From positions 1 to 58,432 of the IMG/VR virus record IMGVR_UViG_3300047476_001256: 58,432 nt of DNA; one strand, written 5' to 3'. Within the stretch, counting starts at the first letter, position 1, and every line of letters begins with the position of its first letter. The notes below the pieces were generated by a model, which saw only the letters and a list, made by a program, of their open reading frames with translations, was not told the DNA's origin and made no database searches. Shown in pieces: positions 45,872 to 54,985 of this stretch. A program made the translations under genes and the position numbers. Origin of the DNA: a virus.

Positions 45872-47329
45872 TTATAACATTACTCTACTACCTATCAGGA
45901 AGTTATGTAAAATAGGTGTTCCAGGTTGAGTTCCACCACTAAATTTATAGTTAAAACTGAATCCAAATCTTTTACTAATTTTATAGTCAAATGAACTACC
46001 TAAAAGAAATCCTGCATGTCTATTTACCGTTGTCCCACCTGTTTTTGAATTGTAAGATAATGGTGATGCCATTACAAATACCTGTGGTGATATTGTAAGT
46101 TTTTTTGAATACTGATATGGTTTAGTCCAAAATGCAACTGATGATGTAATGATAGAATAATCAAATCCACTATTTTGATTTTTTAAAAATAGATTTACCA
46201 TACCAACATTATATCCAAATGTTCCGTATTTTGGATGTGGTTTAATCCATGTATATCCTACCAATCCCATATAGTTTCCGTCTAAATATGCCGTAGTAAC
46301 TCCGTAAGAGTGTATTGCATCTAATTTGCCCTCATTAAATTCCATTTTAGTATAACCACCACCCAATGCAAATTGTTTCAAATTTGACCATATCATTGCA
46401 TTTGCAGAGAATGATTCATCACCAGCCATACTTGCCCTACTCCAACCCAATCCTAATATAGAACCAAACTTTCTATCTGCATTTTCGGCAACAGTATAAT
46501 CCGATGCTATTAACATTGGATTTAAGTTTCCATTTTTTTTCTTTTCTTCTTTCTTACTCTCTTTCTTATCTTCCTTTTTTTCCTCTTTTTTAGTTTCTTC
46601 TTTCTTTTCCTCACTCTTACTTTCTGATTTCTTTTCTTCTGATTTAGATTCTGATTTTGTTTCACTCTTACTTTCTGATTTACTTTCCGAAGATGAAGAT
46701 GAACTACTCTCACTCTTTGTTTCAGTTTTTGTTTCCGATGAAGATGAACTACCCCCACTTTGTGACGAAGATGAAGATGAACTACCCCCACTTTGTGACG
46801 AACTATTATTTGGTGGTGGAGTTGATGATGCAGAAGATGTAGATGCGGTTGCACCACTACTTGCTGCAGATGAACTTGCCGTAGATGCCGATGAAGATGC
46901 TGCAGAACTTGCAGAGTTACTTGCGGCAGTTGATGCAGAGCTACTTGCTGCAGAACTTGCTGCAGATGATGCAGCTGCAGATGCAGCAGAACTTGCGGCT
47001 TGTGATGCTGCGGTTGATGCAGCCTGTGTAACTGTATTGGTAACCGTTTGTTGAACTACTATATTTGTAGGACATGCTAAATTAGAATAACTCAAATAAA
47101 CTTGATTTATCCAAATTTGTAATTGACCTGTTTGAACTTCTATTGGTGAGAATGTTTTGACTTGATTATAAAAAGAAACACTTGCATAACCATTTATCAT
47201 TGTTGTAGTTGCAACTTTCTTTTCACCCGTGCATTTGTCTATGAAAGATTGTGTATAGGTTTGCCCATTAGCTTTGAATGCTAATAAAAATGTAACAATT
47301 AGAACTAAACCTATTTTCCATTTTTTCAT
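45872..47329 (-). CDS. Outer-membrane-barrel-like protein with low-complexity linkers (485 aa)
   Basis: Start at MKKWKIGLVLIVTFLL, which overlaps the upstream stop (TAATG). Signal peptide 1-22, Cys-containing N-domain, Ser/Ala-rich repeats (~95-175), Ser/Lys/Glu-rich repeats (~183-266) and a C-terminal region (~273-485) with alternating aromatic strands (FALGGGYTKMEF, YMGLVGYTW, FGFSFNYKF) like an outer-membrane barrel. Could be virion-independent surface modification. Highly repetitive DNA here invites frameshift. Confidence 0.65.
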   Translation of the reverse strand: MKKWKIGLVLIVTFLLAFKANGQTYTQSFIDKCTGEKKVATTTMINGYASVSFYNQVKTFSPIEVQTGQLQIWINQVYLSYSNLACPTNIVVQQTVTNTVTQAASTAASQAASSAASAAASSAASSAASSSASTAASNSASSAASSSASTASSSAASSGATASTSSASSTPPPNNSSSQSGGSSSSSSSQSGGSSSSSETKTETKSESSSSSSSESKSESKSETKSESKSEEKKSESKSEEKKEETKKEEKKEDKKESKKEEKKKNGNLNPMLIASDYTVAENADRKFGSILGLGWSRASMAGDESFSANAMIWSNLKQFALGGGYTKMEFNEGKLDAIHSYGVTTAYLDGNYMGLVGYTWIKPHPKYGTFGYNVGMVNLFLKNQNSGFDYSIITSSVAFWTKPYQYSKKLTISPQVFVMASPLSYNSKTGGTTVNRHAGFLLGSSFDYKISKRFGFSFNYKFSGGTQPGTPILHNFLIGSRVML

Positions 47330-47670
47330 TATCTTTTTTGTCTTGGTGGTAAAGGTCTTTGTGGGGCAGACCATCTATTATGTGGTATTGTAGGTCTATA
47401 CCATCTATTTGGTTGAATGTGTGGTCTTTGTGGAATTACAATAGGTCTTTGTCTTTGTATGATTATCGGATTGTAGTAAGGAACTCCCCAACCATAATTA
47501 AAAAAGAATGGTGATGGAACATACAAATCATCATATAGTACTCTTTGTTTTTTTACAACTGAGTCTTTTTGGTCTACATACACATATCTAACAGGTGTAC
47601 AACTTGCCAAATACATTGTAACCCATAAAAATAATATAAATCCTACACAAATTGAAATTATCTTTTTCAT
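47329..47670 (-). CDS. Pro/Arg-rich lipoprotein (113 aa)
   Basis: Signal with lipobox LASC (residues ~21-24), then a YVYVDQKDSV stretch and a Pro/Arg/Gln/Trp-rich tail (RPIVIPQRPHIQPNRW). Acylated and exported, possibly binding peptidoglycan or acidic polymers. Adjacent to the barrel gene. Confidence 0.6.
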   Translation of the reverse strand: MKKIISICVGFILFLWVTMYLASCTPVRYVYVDQKDSVVKKQRVLYDDLYVPSPFFFNYGWGVPYYNPIIIQRQRPIVIPQRPHIQPNRWYRPTIPHNRWSAPQRPLPPRQKR

Positions 47671-47671
47671 A

Positions 47672-47902
47672 CTATTTTAATTTATAACAAATTCTATCTA
47701 ATTCTTCTTTTCTTAATGCAATTGTTTGTTCTACAAATCCTGTATTTGAAACCATATCAACAACATACATTCCATTCATTTTTTCCGTAACTTCTATTTC
47801 TTGTCCCTCTATAAAACCCAATTCCATCAATTTCATTCTCATACATGGAATACATTTTTGACAATCTTCAGGTTGTGGAACATCTATTACTTCATAGTGC
47901 AT
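47672..47902 (-). CDS. FeoA-like SH3 domain protein (76 aa)
   Basis: CQKCIPC (residues 14-20) then RMKLMELGFIEGQEIEVTEK resembles the FeoA consensus (R-x-x-ELG-x-x-G-x-x-V), ending RKEELDRI. FeoA proteins modulate FeoB iron transport. Presence in a phage suggests altered host iron uptake, but only the fold is supported. Confidence 0.55.
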   Translation of the reverse strand: MHYEVIDVPQPEDCQKCIPCMRMKLMELGFIEGQEIEVTEKMNGMYVVDMVSNTGFVEQTIALRKEELDRICYKLK

Positions 47903-48099
47903 TGAGCCATCTTTAAAAATTCATCTTTGTCAAATATAACATCTTCATTTCTGAACTTTGCCATCATTGCAACTGCTATATCTTTTCTATTGTGTAAATC
48001 TTTAACCATTTTAATTATTTCTGCAACACCCATAACCATATCTCTATCGTTAGAATGGTCTGGACTTGCTTCTTTAATTAAACTACTTAGCTTTATCAT
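47887..48099 (-). CDS. Small protein with L-x-x-LIKE N-terminus (70 aa)
   Basis: MIKLSSLIKEASPDHSNDRD opening is like MKLLSLLKE at 57606..58088 and MKFIELLKH at 20631..21980. Similar N-termini are frequent in T4-like phage proteins of unknown function. Helical rest. Overlaps the FeoA-like start by 16 nt. Confidence 0.52.
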   Translation of the reverse strand: MIKLSSLIKEASPDHSNDRDMVMGVAEIIKMVKDLHNRKDIAVAMMAKFRNEDVIFDKDEFLKMAQCTMK

Positions 48100-48205
48100 T
48101 TTGTAATTTTTTTAAGATTACTAAATTTGCATCTACTAATTCTTTTTTCTTTACACCACTTCTTCTACTTCTCATTGCTCTTGGTTTTTTTGCTGCACTT
48201 CCCAT
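48083..48205 (-). CDS. Small basic protein (40 aa)
   Basis: MGSAAKKPRAMRSRRSGVKK then ELVDANLVILKKLQNDKAK: basic N-terminus, helical end. 17-nt overlap with the next gene. Nucleic-acid binding is plausible. Confidence 0.45.
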   Translation of the reverse strand: MGSAAKKPRAMRSRRSGVKKKELVDANLVILKKLQNDKAK

Positions 48206-48208
48206 AAA

Positions 48209-48937
48209 TTATTTAGCGAATACGCCCTTTTTAATCATTTTATCTAATATATTTGCACATGCAATATCTAATGCTTTCTTTGTAGATATAGATATTGTCG
48301 ATTGGTTGAATTTGATTGGGTCTACCGATGCATCCGAAACTAATGTTAATTGTCTATTTGTTTTAGCTTCACCTAAACCAGATGCTGCAATAATTGCACC
48401 TGTTTCTGCATTTGTAAATCTAACTTGTAAACCTATTCTTGTCACCATATTATCTTTGATACCATCTTTTAAGTTGATAGTTTCATCTTCCGATACCGAA
48501 TAATCATATACTTCAATTTCAACAAAGTAATGTGCTAATTTAATATTTCCTCTACCTTGTATTTTATTTTCAGAAATACCAGCATTTGATGCTTTGAATT
48601 GTTGCACCATTCTGTTTTTGATTTCAGTCTTATCTTCGGTAAATTCAAATCTATTAAGGTTGTCCAAATATTCCAATGTGATATTTGCAACACCCAAACC
48701 AACTCTCTTCTCTTTCAATTCAGGATACATTTCATACACTTCCTCACCGATACCACATTTAAGGATTTGAATGTATTTCTTTGGGCCTTCATAATCTAAA
48801 TATGCAGATATATCTTTCTTCTTTTCAAAATCTGCTTTAAATTCTTCTGTCTTTGTTACTCCTATTGTTTGTGCATGAAGGGCACCCACAACACTGCTTA
48901 GTAAAAAGAAACTTAATAACACTAATAATTTTTTCAT
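48209..48937 (-). CDS. CsgG-like protein (242 aa)
   Basis: Signal peptide 1-22 (MKKLLVLLSFFLLSSVVGALHA), then RGNIKLAHYFVEIEVYDYSV, RFTNAETGAIIAASGLGEAK and ACANILDKMIK, in the pattern of CsgG/HfaB outer-membrane secretion lipoproteins. No clear lipobox Cys, unusual for CsgG. Could form a pore or assist export of neighbouring proteins. Confidence 0.55.
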   Translation of the reverse strand: MKKLLVLLSFFLLSSVVGALHAQTIGVTKTEEFKADFEKKKDISAYLDYEGPKKYIQILKCGIGEEVYEMYPELKEKRVGLGVANITLEYLDNLNRFEFTEDKTEIKNRMVQQFKASNAGISENKIQGRGNIKLAHYFVEIEVYDYSVSEDETINLKDGIKDNMVTRIGLQVRFTNAETGAIIAASGLGEAKTNRQLTLVSDASVDPIKFNQSTISISTKKALDIACANILDKMIKKGVFAK

Positions 48938-48954
48938 ACATAATTTGTTTTGAT

Positions 48955-48963
48955 ATAAATATA
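48955..48963 (-). promoter_or_regulatory. TATATTTAT box (candidate late promoter)
   Basis: 18 bases upstream of the CsgG-like ATG and directly after the terminator at 48968-48988. Confidence 0.5.
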
Positions 48964-48967
48964 AAAA

Positions 48968-48988
48968 AAGGGAGTATTTAACTCCCTT
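48968..48988 (-). terminator. Rho-independent terminator
   Basis: AAGGGAGT / ACTCCCTT stem with TTTTTTT on the minus strand, ending the unit that starts with the lectin-cohesin genes. Confidence 0.75.
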
Positions 48989-48996
48989 CTCTAATT

Positions 48997-49269
48997 TTAT
49001 CCTTTTTCCGATTCGGCATCTAATTTGTTCTTATCATGTTCTGCTTTTCTATTGATGTATTTATCAACCGATGCAATGCCGAATGAACCTAAAGTGATTA
49101 CCAAAAATCCGTTAAAAATATATTCGTTAATCAATAATTCTTTACCCATCCAACCTGTGATAAGGTCTACGAATAATGCAATTACCATCATACCGAATGA
49201 CAAGAAACCAACTACTGATTTTTCGTTGATATCGTTGTTGTCTTTAAATAATTCTTTCCAAAATCCCAT
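48997..49269 (-). CDS. Two-helix membrane protein, holin candidate (90 aa)
   Basis: Transmembrane helices at ~20-38 and ~47-65 (VGFLSFGMMVIALFVDLI, IFNGFLVITLGSFGIASV) and a charged C-terminal tail. Size and layout match small phage holins. The endolysin is 7.5 kb upstream in the same direction. Confidence 0.52.
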   Translation of the reverse strand: MGFWKELFKDNNDINEKSVVGFLSFGMMVIALFVDLITGWMGKELLINEYIFNGFLVITLGSFGIASVDKYINRKAEHDKNKLDAESEKG

Positions 49270-49308
49270 AGTTTTATGTTTTAATTGTTATAAACTATGT
49301 AACCTATT

Positions 49309-49902
49309 TTATCCTGCCATTTCAGCATCTTCATCTTTAATCTTTCCACACTTCAAACATTCCTCATCACCATCACCATCTACATCACCCCAGATATGTT
49401 CACATTGTCTATGTGCAAAGTATTCATCAATTTTTCCGTCACCATCAAAATCTAAACCATCCATTACACCATCACCATCTTCATCCACTTCAACACCTTT
49501 CTTTTCTACTTTCGGTGTTTCTACTGCGGATGTTGTTTCGGTTGTTGGTAATACTAATGGTGTAGTTGACATTGGAACGATTGGAGTATTTGGCATATCT
49601 GCAGTATTACTCATTGAAGTTCCATCTTCTTCATCCATTTTTTGAACTAACATCTTATCTTTATCGGTATCACTAAACCAGTAATCTATGATTTTACCAT
49701 AACTACCAATGAAAGCACCTAATAACAATAATAAAAGTTCTTTCCACTCTCCTGCAATTTCGGACTTATAAAATATAGCGGCAAACATACCACCCATAAT
49801 TAACATAAATCCACCCAATACTAACGCAGTAATATACCATCTGCGTTTCATCATTGCGTTTAATAAATCTTTAAATCCGCTTGGCGGTTGTTGATTACTC
49901 AT
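49309..49902 (-). CDS. Membrane protein with Asp-rich Ca-binding-like repeats (197 aa)
   Basis: Two hydrophobic helices (~22-45 and 53-70), a Ser/Thr/Pro linker, then DEDGDGVMDGLDFDGDGKID and DVDGDGDEE (EF-hand/thrombospondin-3-like Asp loops), with CEHIW and CLKCGK that could bind zinc. Likely membrane-anchored and exposed to Ca-rich space. Confidence 0.55.
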   Translation of the reverse strand: MSNQQPPSGFKDLLNAMMKRRWYITALVLGGFMLIMGGMFAAIFYKSEIAGEWKELLLLLLGAFIGSYGKIIDYWFSDTDKDKMLVQKMDEEDGTSMSNTADMPNTPIVPMSTTPLVLPTTETTSAVETPKVEKKGVEVDEDGDGVMDGLDFDGDGKIDEYFAHRQCEHIWGDVDGDGDEECLKCGKIKDEDAEMAG

Positions 49903-49993
49903 CTTCTTTTTTTATTTTAAATGACCATTTAATTAATAAAGTCAATCCTACTACAAAAAATAGAACTGTCCCTATTTGATACCATATTACCAT
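49895..49993 (-). CDS. Single-pass small membrane protein (32 aa)
   Basis: MVIWYQIGTVLFFVVGLTLL then IKWSFKIKKEDE. ATG lies inside the end of the next gene; overlaps the membrane-protein start by 8 nt. Confidence 0.45.
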   Translation of the reverse strand: MVIWYQIGTVLFFVVGLTLLIKWSFKIKKEDE

Positions 49994-50310
49994 TCTGCTG
50001 GCTTCTCTTTGAACTCATCACCATCTTTCTTCTTAGGCTTTGGTTGCTCTGCAGGTTTTGCATTTGATGCTCCACCATTACCGCCACCATTTACAATTAC
50101 AGTTTTACCTGCTGATTGTTGTTGTTGGTTTGAGTTAGTGATATTAATAACCGGTGCTGCTTGTTGAACTGGAGTTGCTTCCTTATCATCACCACCTGTT
50201 AATTTTGTTGTTATCCACCCACCTACACCTAATGTAATAGTTGAAATGAAACCGATGATTACATTCTTAATAGATGAACCACCACCTTGTTGTTCTTGTT
50301 CTTCTGACAT
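49987..50310 (-). CDS. Membrane protein with Gln/Gly/Lys-rich tail (107 aa)
   Basis: One hydrophobic segment (NVIIGFISTITLGVGGWITT) after a Glu/Gln head, then Asn/Gln/Gly/Lys-rich low-complexity sequence. Function unknown. Confidence 0.5.
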   Translation of the reverse strand: MSEEQEQQGGGSSIKNVIIGFISTITLGVGGWITTKLTGGDDKEATPVQQAAPVINITNSNQQQQSAGKTVIVNGGGNGGASNAKPAEQPKPKKKDGDEFKEKPAEW

Positions 50311-50322
50311 AAATTGTTGTTT

Positions 50323-50703
50323 TTATAATTTGTTAAAATCTGTTATTCCTAATTGTTTTCCATTTGAGTCATATATACCAATTCTATAAGCTGATGATGG
50401 AAGTGCGTTTGTATATACTTTCAGTACATTGTCCCCCATTCTTACATCACTTGTAGATTTAGATACAACTCTATTTGCAATATCAAATATTCTAATAGTA
50501 ACAGTTTGTGCTACCTCACTCTTTACATTCATTGCAACTTCAGATGTTACAAAATGTGATTGTAGTTTGATACCACTTACACTTTGAATTTGTAATGTTG
50601 GGTCTATTTGATTTACTAATGGCATTTCAGTTGTTTTTCTACAACTCAATATTACTAATGTCATCAAAAATCCTAACCCTAAAATTTTGTCAATTTTTCT
50701 CAT
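50323..50703 (-). CDS. Lipoprotein with T9SS-sorting-like domain (126 aa)
   Basis: Lipobox VILSC (~20-22). The C-terminal part VTIRIFDIANRVVSKSTSDV and SAYRIGIYDSNGKQL resembles the Ig-like C-terminal domains that sort proteins through the Bacteroidota type IX system. If real, the phage routes proteins through a host secretion pathway. Confidence 0.52.
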   Translation of the reverse strand: MRKIDKILGLGFLMTLVILSCRKTTEMPLVNQIDPTLQIQSVSGIKLQSHFVTSEVAMNVKSEVAQTVTIRIFDIANRVVSKSTSDVRMGDNVLKVYTNALPSSAYRIGIYDSNGKQLGITDFNKL

Positions 50704-50704
50704 T

Positions 50705-51046
50705 TTACTTTACTATTATTATTGTTTTTCCTACTTTACTTTTGTTTTCATCCTCCAATAACAGATATAAATATTTAACTGAAAGTGATTTAGTATATAT
50801 TTTCTTTTTATTTTGTCCAATTTGACCGATAAATCTTTCTCTTGTCAAAACTTGGTTATTCACACTATCACCTAAAGTCAATGTATAGACACCATTTTTA
50901 GTTAATTCAAATTGTATTTCTTGTCCGTTTTCAACACTACTTTCGTTAACACTAAATATGTTTACAACAGGTTGTGGTGTAGGTATGACTTGTGTTTTTC
51001 TACATGCTATCAAACTTAAGAATAATATGAATATTAATTTTTTCAT
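50705..51046 (-). CDS. Lipoprotein with T9SS-sorting-like domain, copy 2 (113 aa)
   Basis: Lipobox LIAC (~15), then a beta-rich domain (VYTLTLGDSVNNQVL and KYLYLLLEDENKSKVGK) similar in layout to the neighbour at 50323. Start overlaps the lectin gene stop (TAATG). Confidence 0.5.
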   Translation of the reverse strand: MKKLIFILFLSLIACRKTQVIPTPQPVVNIFSVNESSVENGQEIQFELTKNGVYTLTLGDSVNNQVLTRERFIGQIGQNKKKIYTKSLSVKYLYLLLEDENKSKVGKTIIIVK

Positions 51047-53334
51047 TACTTCATTATTACTTTTAGTGTTTTTCCATTTTTATTTACTGCATCTGAAAAT
51101 CCAACTGAAATCAATCCTAATACATTATCTAATTTTGTTTGTGGTTTGAAACTAATTTTGTATTCAGTAGTATTATCCAAAATTCCACCATCCGTTATTA
51201 GAGAACCTAAATTGATATAATCACCTTTGTCAGTTCCATAGTTAGTTGGTGAACCTTTTGTTTTGAAACTAATATTATTAAATTGTAATAAACTATTATC
51301 ATAATTCAATTGTAATTGTGTTCCTACCAATTCTTGTCCTAATGGGTCTATTGTAATATATGCATAAACACTATCACCAATAATTTCAGTTATGATTGAT
51401 GCATTGATTTCATTTGATACAGGTAAACTCATACTTCTTACACTCATACTTACAACTGCATTTTGAGTTTGTTGTGCCGAATGTGAAAGATTTACATCAC
51501 CCACCCAAGTTACACTTAAATTATAGGTGTTGTTCAATGTTCCAGTATTCAAATTAAATGGAATTAAACTTCTCGTATAATTGAATTGTGTATTCCAATT
51601 TGATTTTGTTATTGCATCATATTCCGATTTGTTGTATAGTTTCATTAAATATGTTAATGCAGAATATTGTGTAAGTGGTTCTATTCCCGTTAGATGTCTT
51701 AATAATTTATAAGTATCCACTTCATTAAACACACCATTGCCATCCACATCTGCATTCATATATTGAATACCATATCCAAATTCCAATCCACTTTGATTTC
51801 CAAATAAACCCGTATTTGATAATTCTTTGAATGCTAAATATACATCCGAAACACTCACAATGTTTGAATATAATGTATTTAATTCGGTTTGTGAATTTGC
51901 AACAATTTCTATTCCATGTTGTTTGTAACTTTGGATTGGTGAAAACGAAAATGCTGCAGATGTTCCATACCAATTATCTTGTCTCCTTAATAAATTACTA
52001 TATGAACTTGTTGATATTTTATTTGTCAAATCACCTCTTAATAAATAAGTTTTCCACCAACCACTCACACTTATTACACTAACTGCACTATCGTAAATAT
52101 CCAATACTTTAATTGATGTAATTGTATTTGGGTCTATTGATGTACCGGTAAACATTCTATCATCTATAAGAAATTGATGTCCACCTAATGTAGCATCGTA
52201 ATCATATATTATTGCAGCTTCCCATTGTCCTGCAGATGCTATTGCTTTGTAATTATTACTATTCACTTTGTTAGTATCCAAATCATTTGTAATATCCGTT
52301 TTGCCCAATCCATTTAATGTTCTGGAATTATTAGTTGTAACACTCCATATATTATTTACATATGTGTTTACTTTTGCTGAAAATTTGGTTTCATCTAATG
52401 TGCTACCAAAATCAATATTAAATTGTGCTCTTAAAACATTACCATTTGAATGATTTGCCGAATTTGTATAAAATTCAGTGAAAGATGCATCATCTGGATT
52501 AGTCCAAGTTCCATATTCAATTACATACGCATTTGCCCAATTGTTTGATAAATCGTTCCACTTATTACCATTCCATTTTGTTACTGCGTAATCTTCTCCA
52601 TGATTATATCCATTTGGTTCACCCGATGACCAGTTATTATAAACACCAGGTATATTTCCAGCAGTTGGGCCATTTGATGTTTTCATTACTGTCCCTCTTT
52701 CAGGTCCTGCATCAATTACCCAAGTTCCATCTATTACCTCATCCGTTGCTGCGAACCATATATTTGTAACCGGTACATTATTATAAATGAATAAATCTTC
52801 ATCTGCAGAAGTTATGGTTACTAAATATCCAGTCTGTCCTTTGAATGTTGTTAATAAAGACCTTGCTCTTGCGTTGGTGTATGTTGTTCTATCAACCGTT
52901 GCAGTTATAGGTTTGTAAAAGTGTCCATTCACACCATTATAATAATATCCCGTTGGATTGACTGTTGCAGCTACTGATAATTTAACATTACCTATCGTTG
53001 CACCGGTATTTACTTTTAAGGATGTCAATGCATTGTTAATGTTTGCCATTGAACCTGTTACAACTAATCGAGTCTTATTTCCTGTTAATGTAAATCCACT
53101 TGCTGCCGTTAAACCGGCGGTGGTAGTTAAATAAAATGTAGTTCCCGATGGATATTCAACTAAACTAATTGATGCCAATACAATATCGGTTGTTGCAAAT
53201 CCACTTAATACAAACCCACTTGCATCTTGTCCCGATGTGGATGGTATAAATGATTTAGAGTCCGGAGCAGATACACTCTGTCCGAACCCTAAAAATGATA
53301 TTAAAAGAAATAATGTAACTAATAAGTGTTTCAT
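51046..53334 (-). CDS. Secreted lectin/dockerin/cohesin-like protein (762 aa)
   Basis: Signal peptide 1-19; beta-rich domain 20-135; C-type-lectin-like domain ~138-275 (ARARSLLTTFKGQTGYLVTI, NNWSSGEPNGYNHGEDYAVT, WNDLSNNWANAYVIEYG); dockerin-like segment ~530 (DVDGNGVFNEVDTYKLLRHL); C-terminal cohesin-like domain ~630-762 (LVGTQLQLNYDNSLLQFNNI). Glycan binding and self- or partner-association are likely. A signal peptide on a phage lectin is unusual. Confidence 0.62.
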   Translation of the reverse strand: MKHLLVTLFLLISFLGFGQSVSAPDSKSFIPSTSGQDASGFVLSGFATTDIVLASISLVEYPSGTTFYLTTTAGLTAASGFTLTGNKTRLVVTGSMANINNALTSLKVNTGATIGNVKLSVAATVNPTGYYYNGVNGHFYKPITATVDRTTYTNARARSLLTTFKGQTGYLVTITSADEDLFIYNNVPVTNIWFAATDEVIDGTWVIDAGPERGTVMKTSNGPTAGNIPGVYNNWSSGEPNGYNHGEDYAVTKWNGNKWNDLSNNWANAYVIEYGTWTNPDDASFTEFYTNSANHSNGNVLRAQFNIDFGSTLDETKFSAKVNTYVNNIWSVTTNNSRTLNGLGKTDITNDLDTNKVNSNNYKAIASAGQWEAAIIYDYDATLGGHQFLIDDRMFTGTSIDPNTITSIKVLDIYDSAVSVISVSGWWKTYLLRGDLTNKISTSSYSNLLRRQDNWYGTSAAFSFSPIQSYKQHGIEIVANSQTELNTLYSNIVSVSDVYLAFKELSNTGLFGNQSGLEFGYGIQYMNADVDGNGVFNEVDTYKLLRHLTGIEPLTQYSALTYLMKLYNKSEYDAITKSNWNTQFNYTRSLIPFNLNTGTLNNTYNLSVTWVGDVNLSHSAQQTQNAVVSMSVRSMSLPVSNEINASIITEIIGDSVYAYITIDPLGQELVGTQLQLNYDNSLLQFNNISFKTKGSPTNYGTDKGDYINLGSLITDGGILDNTTEYKISFKPQTKLDNVLGLISVGFSDAVNKNGKTLKVIMK

Positions 53335-53335
53335 A

Positions 53336-54985
53336 TTATTCTATTGTTAAATCAATCTTCTTACCGAAACCATCAACTGCATCTGCCAATACGAAGAAAA
53401 ATAAACCTGCAGTGTTTGTTAAAGGTTCTTTTGGTGTGAATACTAATTTATATGGAGTTCCCACTTTAATTCTTGCAGTTTTTAATTGGTCAATAGAACC
53501 AAATGTTAATCTACCATTATCATGAGTTGAGAAGTTTGTCATAGTTGATCCTGAATCGAATATAATATTATCTAAAGTTAATTTAGTTGAATCATAATTC
53601 ATAATCACTTGCAAACCTGCCAATCCTTCTTTTGTCAATGTAGTCGTTAATACAACCTTACCATTTTCCAAAGTAGATGTAATACCCAATGTTGCTTTTT
53701 CAAATACAGGTGCCGTATAAGACATCGATTGAACTGACATTGATTTGATTACATTATTATCGTTTATCGAATTAACATAATTGTTAGTTGCAATTCTATT
53801 TGCAATTGTGTCAGGATGTGATGAGTGTGACCAGTTTAAGTCACCTGCCCAAGCAAATACTGCATCAACAGTTTGTGATGGTGCCGTAATGTATACTCTA
53901 TTTTTTGTAACACCGTCTAACCAACTTTGATTTAACAAACCACTATACCATCTCCACGAAGTTGCAGTTGATGTTGGAACGAATGCATTTGCTGATACAT
54001 CTTGTCCCATTACATATGCAAATAAATTATATGAATCGGACTCATTAAAAGTCATATCATTTTTTGTTACATTACCAATTTTCTTTTCGAATGTAGGTCT
54101 TGTAAAAAAGTTTGAAACTCCACTAATATCGGTTTGTGCATGTCCTAAAAATGCTTTATATGCATCTGATACAGTTACAATATTGTTCATCCAACTTTTT
54201 TGAGAAGCAGGTGATACAAATACACCAACACTATCTCCAACTTTAACACCTGATGTGAATATTACCTCACCACTTGCATCCAATGCCGCCTGTGTAATTG
54301 GTTGTTGTGACCAATCAATATCACCACTGCCATCTGTTTTCAATCTCATCAATTGAACATTGTGGTCAGAAATTGTATAACCTTGTGGAAATAAAACTCT
54401 AACTTTGAATTGTGATGTGTTACCCGTTACATTTGATATAGATGACCAACCACCACCATAGATAGTTCCAACATTTGCACCAGTAGTATCAGTACCAGTT
54501 GCCAAATTTATTTTGAATATATTGTTGTAAGTGTTTTGGTCTTTTAGGATGTATTTTTGAGTAGCAATTAAACCACTAATAGATGCATCAGCTCTTTGAA
54601 CAGTCAATTGTCCAACATTCCAATCTGCATTTACTGCATATCCCCAAGGACTTAATCCATATTGTAAACTCAAAGTGTTATCACTTACACCTGCATTTGG
54701 AGTAAACTTATAGTTATTCCAACCGGTATAAAATGTTTGTGTTGATGCACCTTGATTAAATGTAGTTGAAACATATGTCAATGCCTTATTGTTGAATTGG
54801 TATCTAAACCAAAGATAACGAGGATTAACAATAGTATCTCCTTTTGTTAATGTGTATTTAATTGTGATTGTATCACCCACCTTTAATCCAATTGTTGGTG
54901 ATAATGACTGACTTATTGTTAATTGGCTAAATGACGATAGGGATACTAATAAAAATACCCCAATAAATAAAATGATTTTTTTCAT
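53336..54985 (-). CDS. Secreted cohesin-like protein (549 aa)
   Basis: Signal peptide 1-21; long beta-rich body; dockerin-like MTFNESDSYNLFAYVMGQD (~308); C-terminal cohesin-like LAGLQVIMNYDSTKLTLDNI (~427-549). Paralogous C-terminus to the 762-aa neighbour, one base away, so the pair may bind each other. Confidence 0.6.
   Translation of the reverse strand: MKKIILFIGVFLLVSLSSFSQLTISQSLSPTIGLKVGDTITIKYTLTKGDTIVNPRYLWFRYQFNNKALTYVSTTFNQGASTQTFYTGWNNYKFTPNAGVSDNTLSLQYGLSPWGYAVNADWNVGQLTVQRADASISGLIATQKYILKDQNTYNNIFKINLATGTDTTGANVGTIYGGGWSSISNVTGNTSQFKVRVLFPQGYTISDHNVQLMRLKTDGSGDIDWSQQPITQAALDASGEVIFTSGVKVGDSVGVFVSPASQKSWMNNIVTVSDAYKAFLGHAQTDISGVSNFFTRPTFEKKIGNVTKNDMTFNESDSYNLFAYVMGQDVSANAFVPTSTATSWRWYSGLLNQSWLDGVTKNRVYITAPSQTVDAVFAWAGDLNWSHSSHPDTIANRIATNNYVNSINDNNVIKSMSVQSMSYTAPVFEKATLGITSTLENGKVVLTTTLTKEGLAGLQVIMNYDSTKLTLDNIIFDSGSTMTNFSTHDNGRLTFGSIDQLKTARIKVGTPYKLVFTPKEPLTNTAGLFFFVLADAVDGFGKKIDLTIE

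Noticed and set aside
46522-46857. Alternative frame rich in His, Val, Lys and Arg within the barrel gene
   Set aside because: Produced by the repetitive Ser/Lys/Glu codons of the real frame read out of phase.
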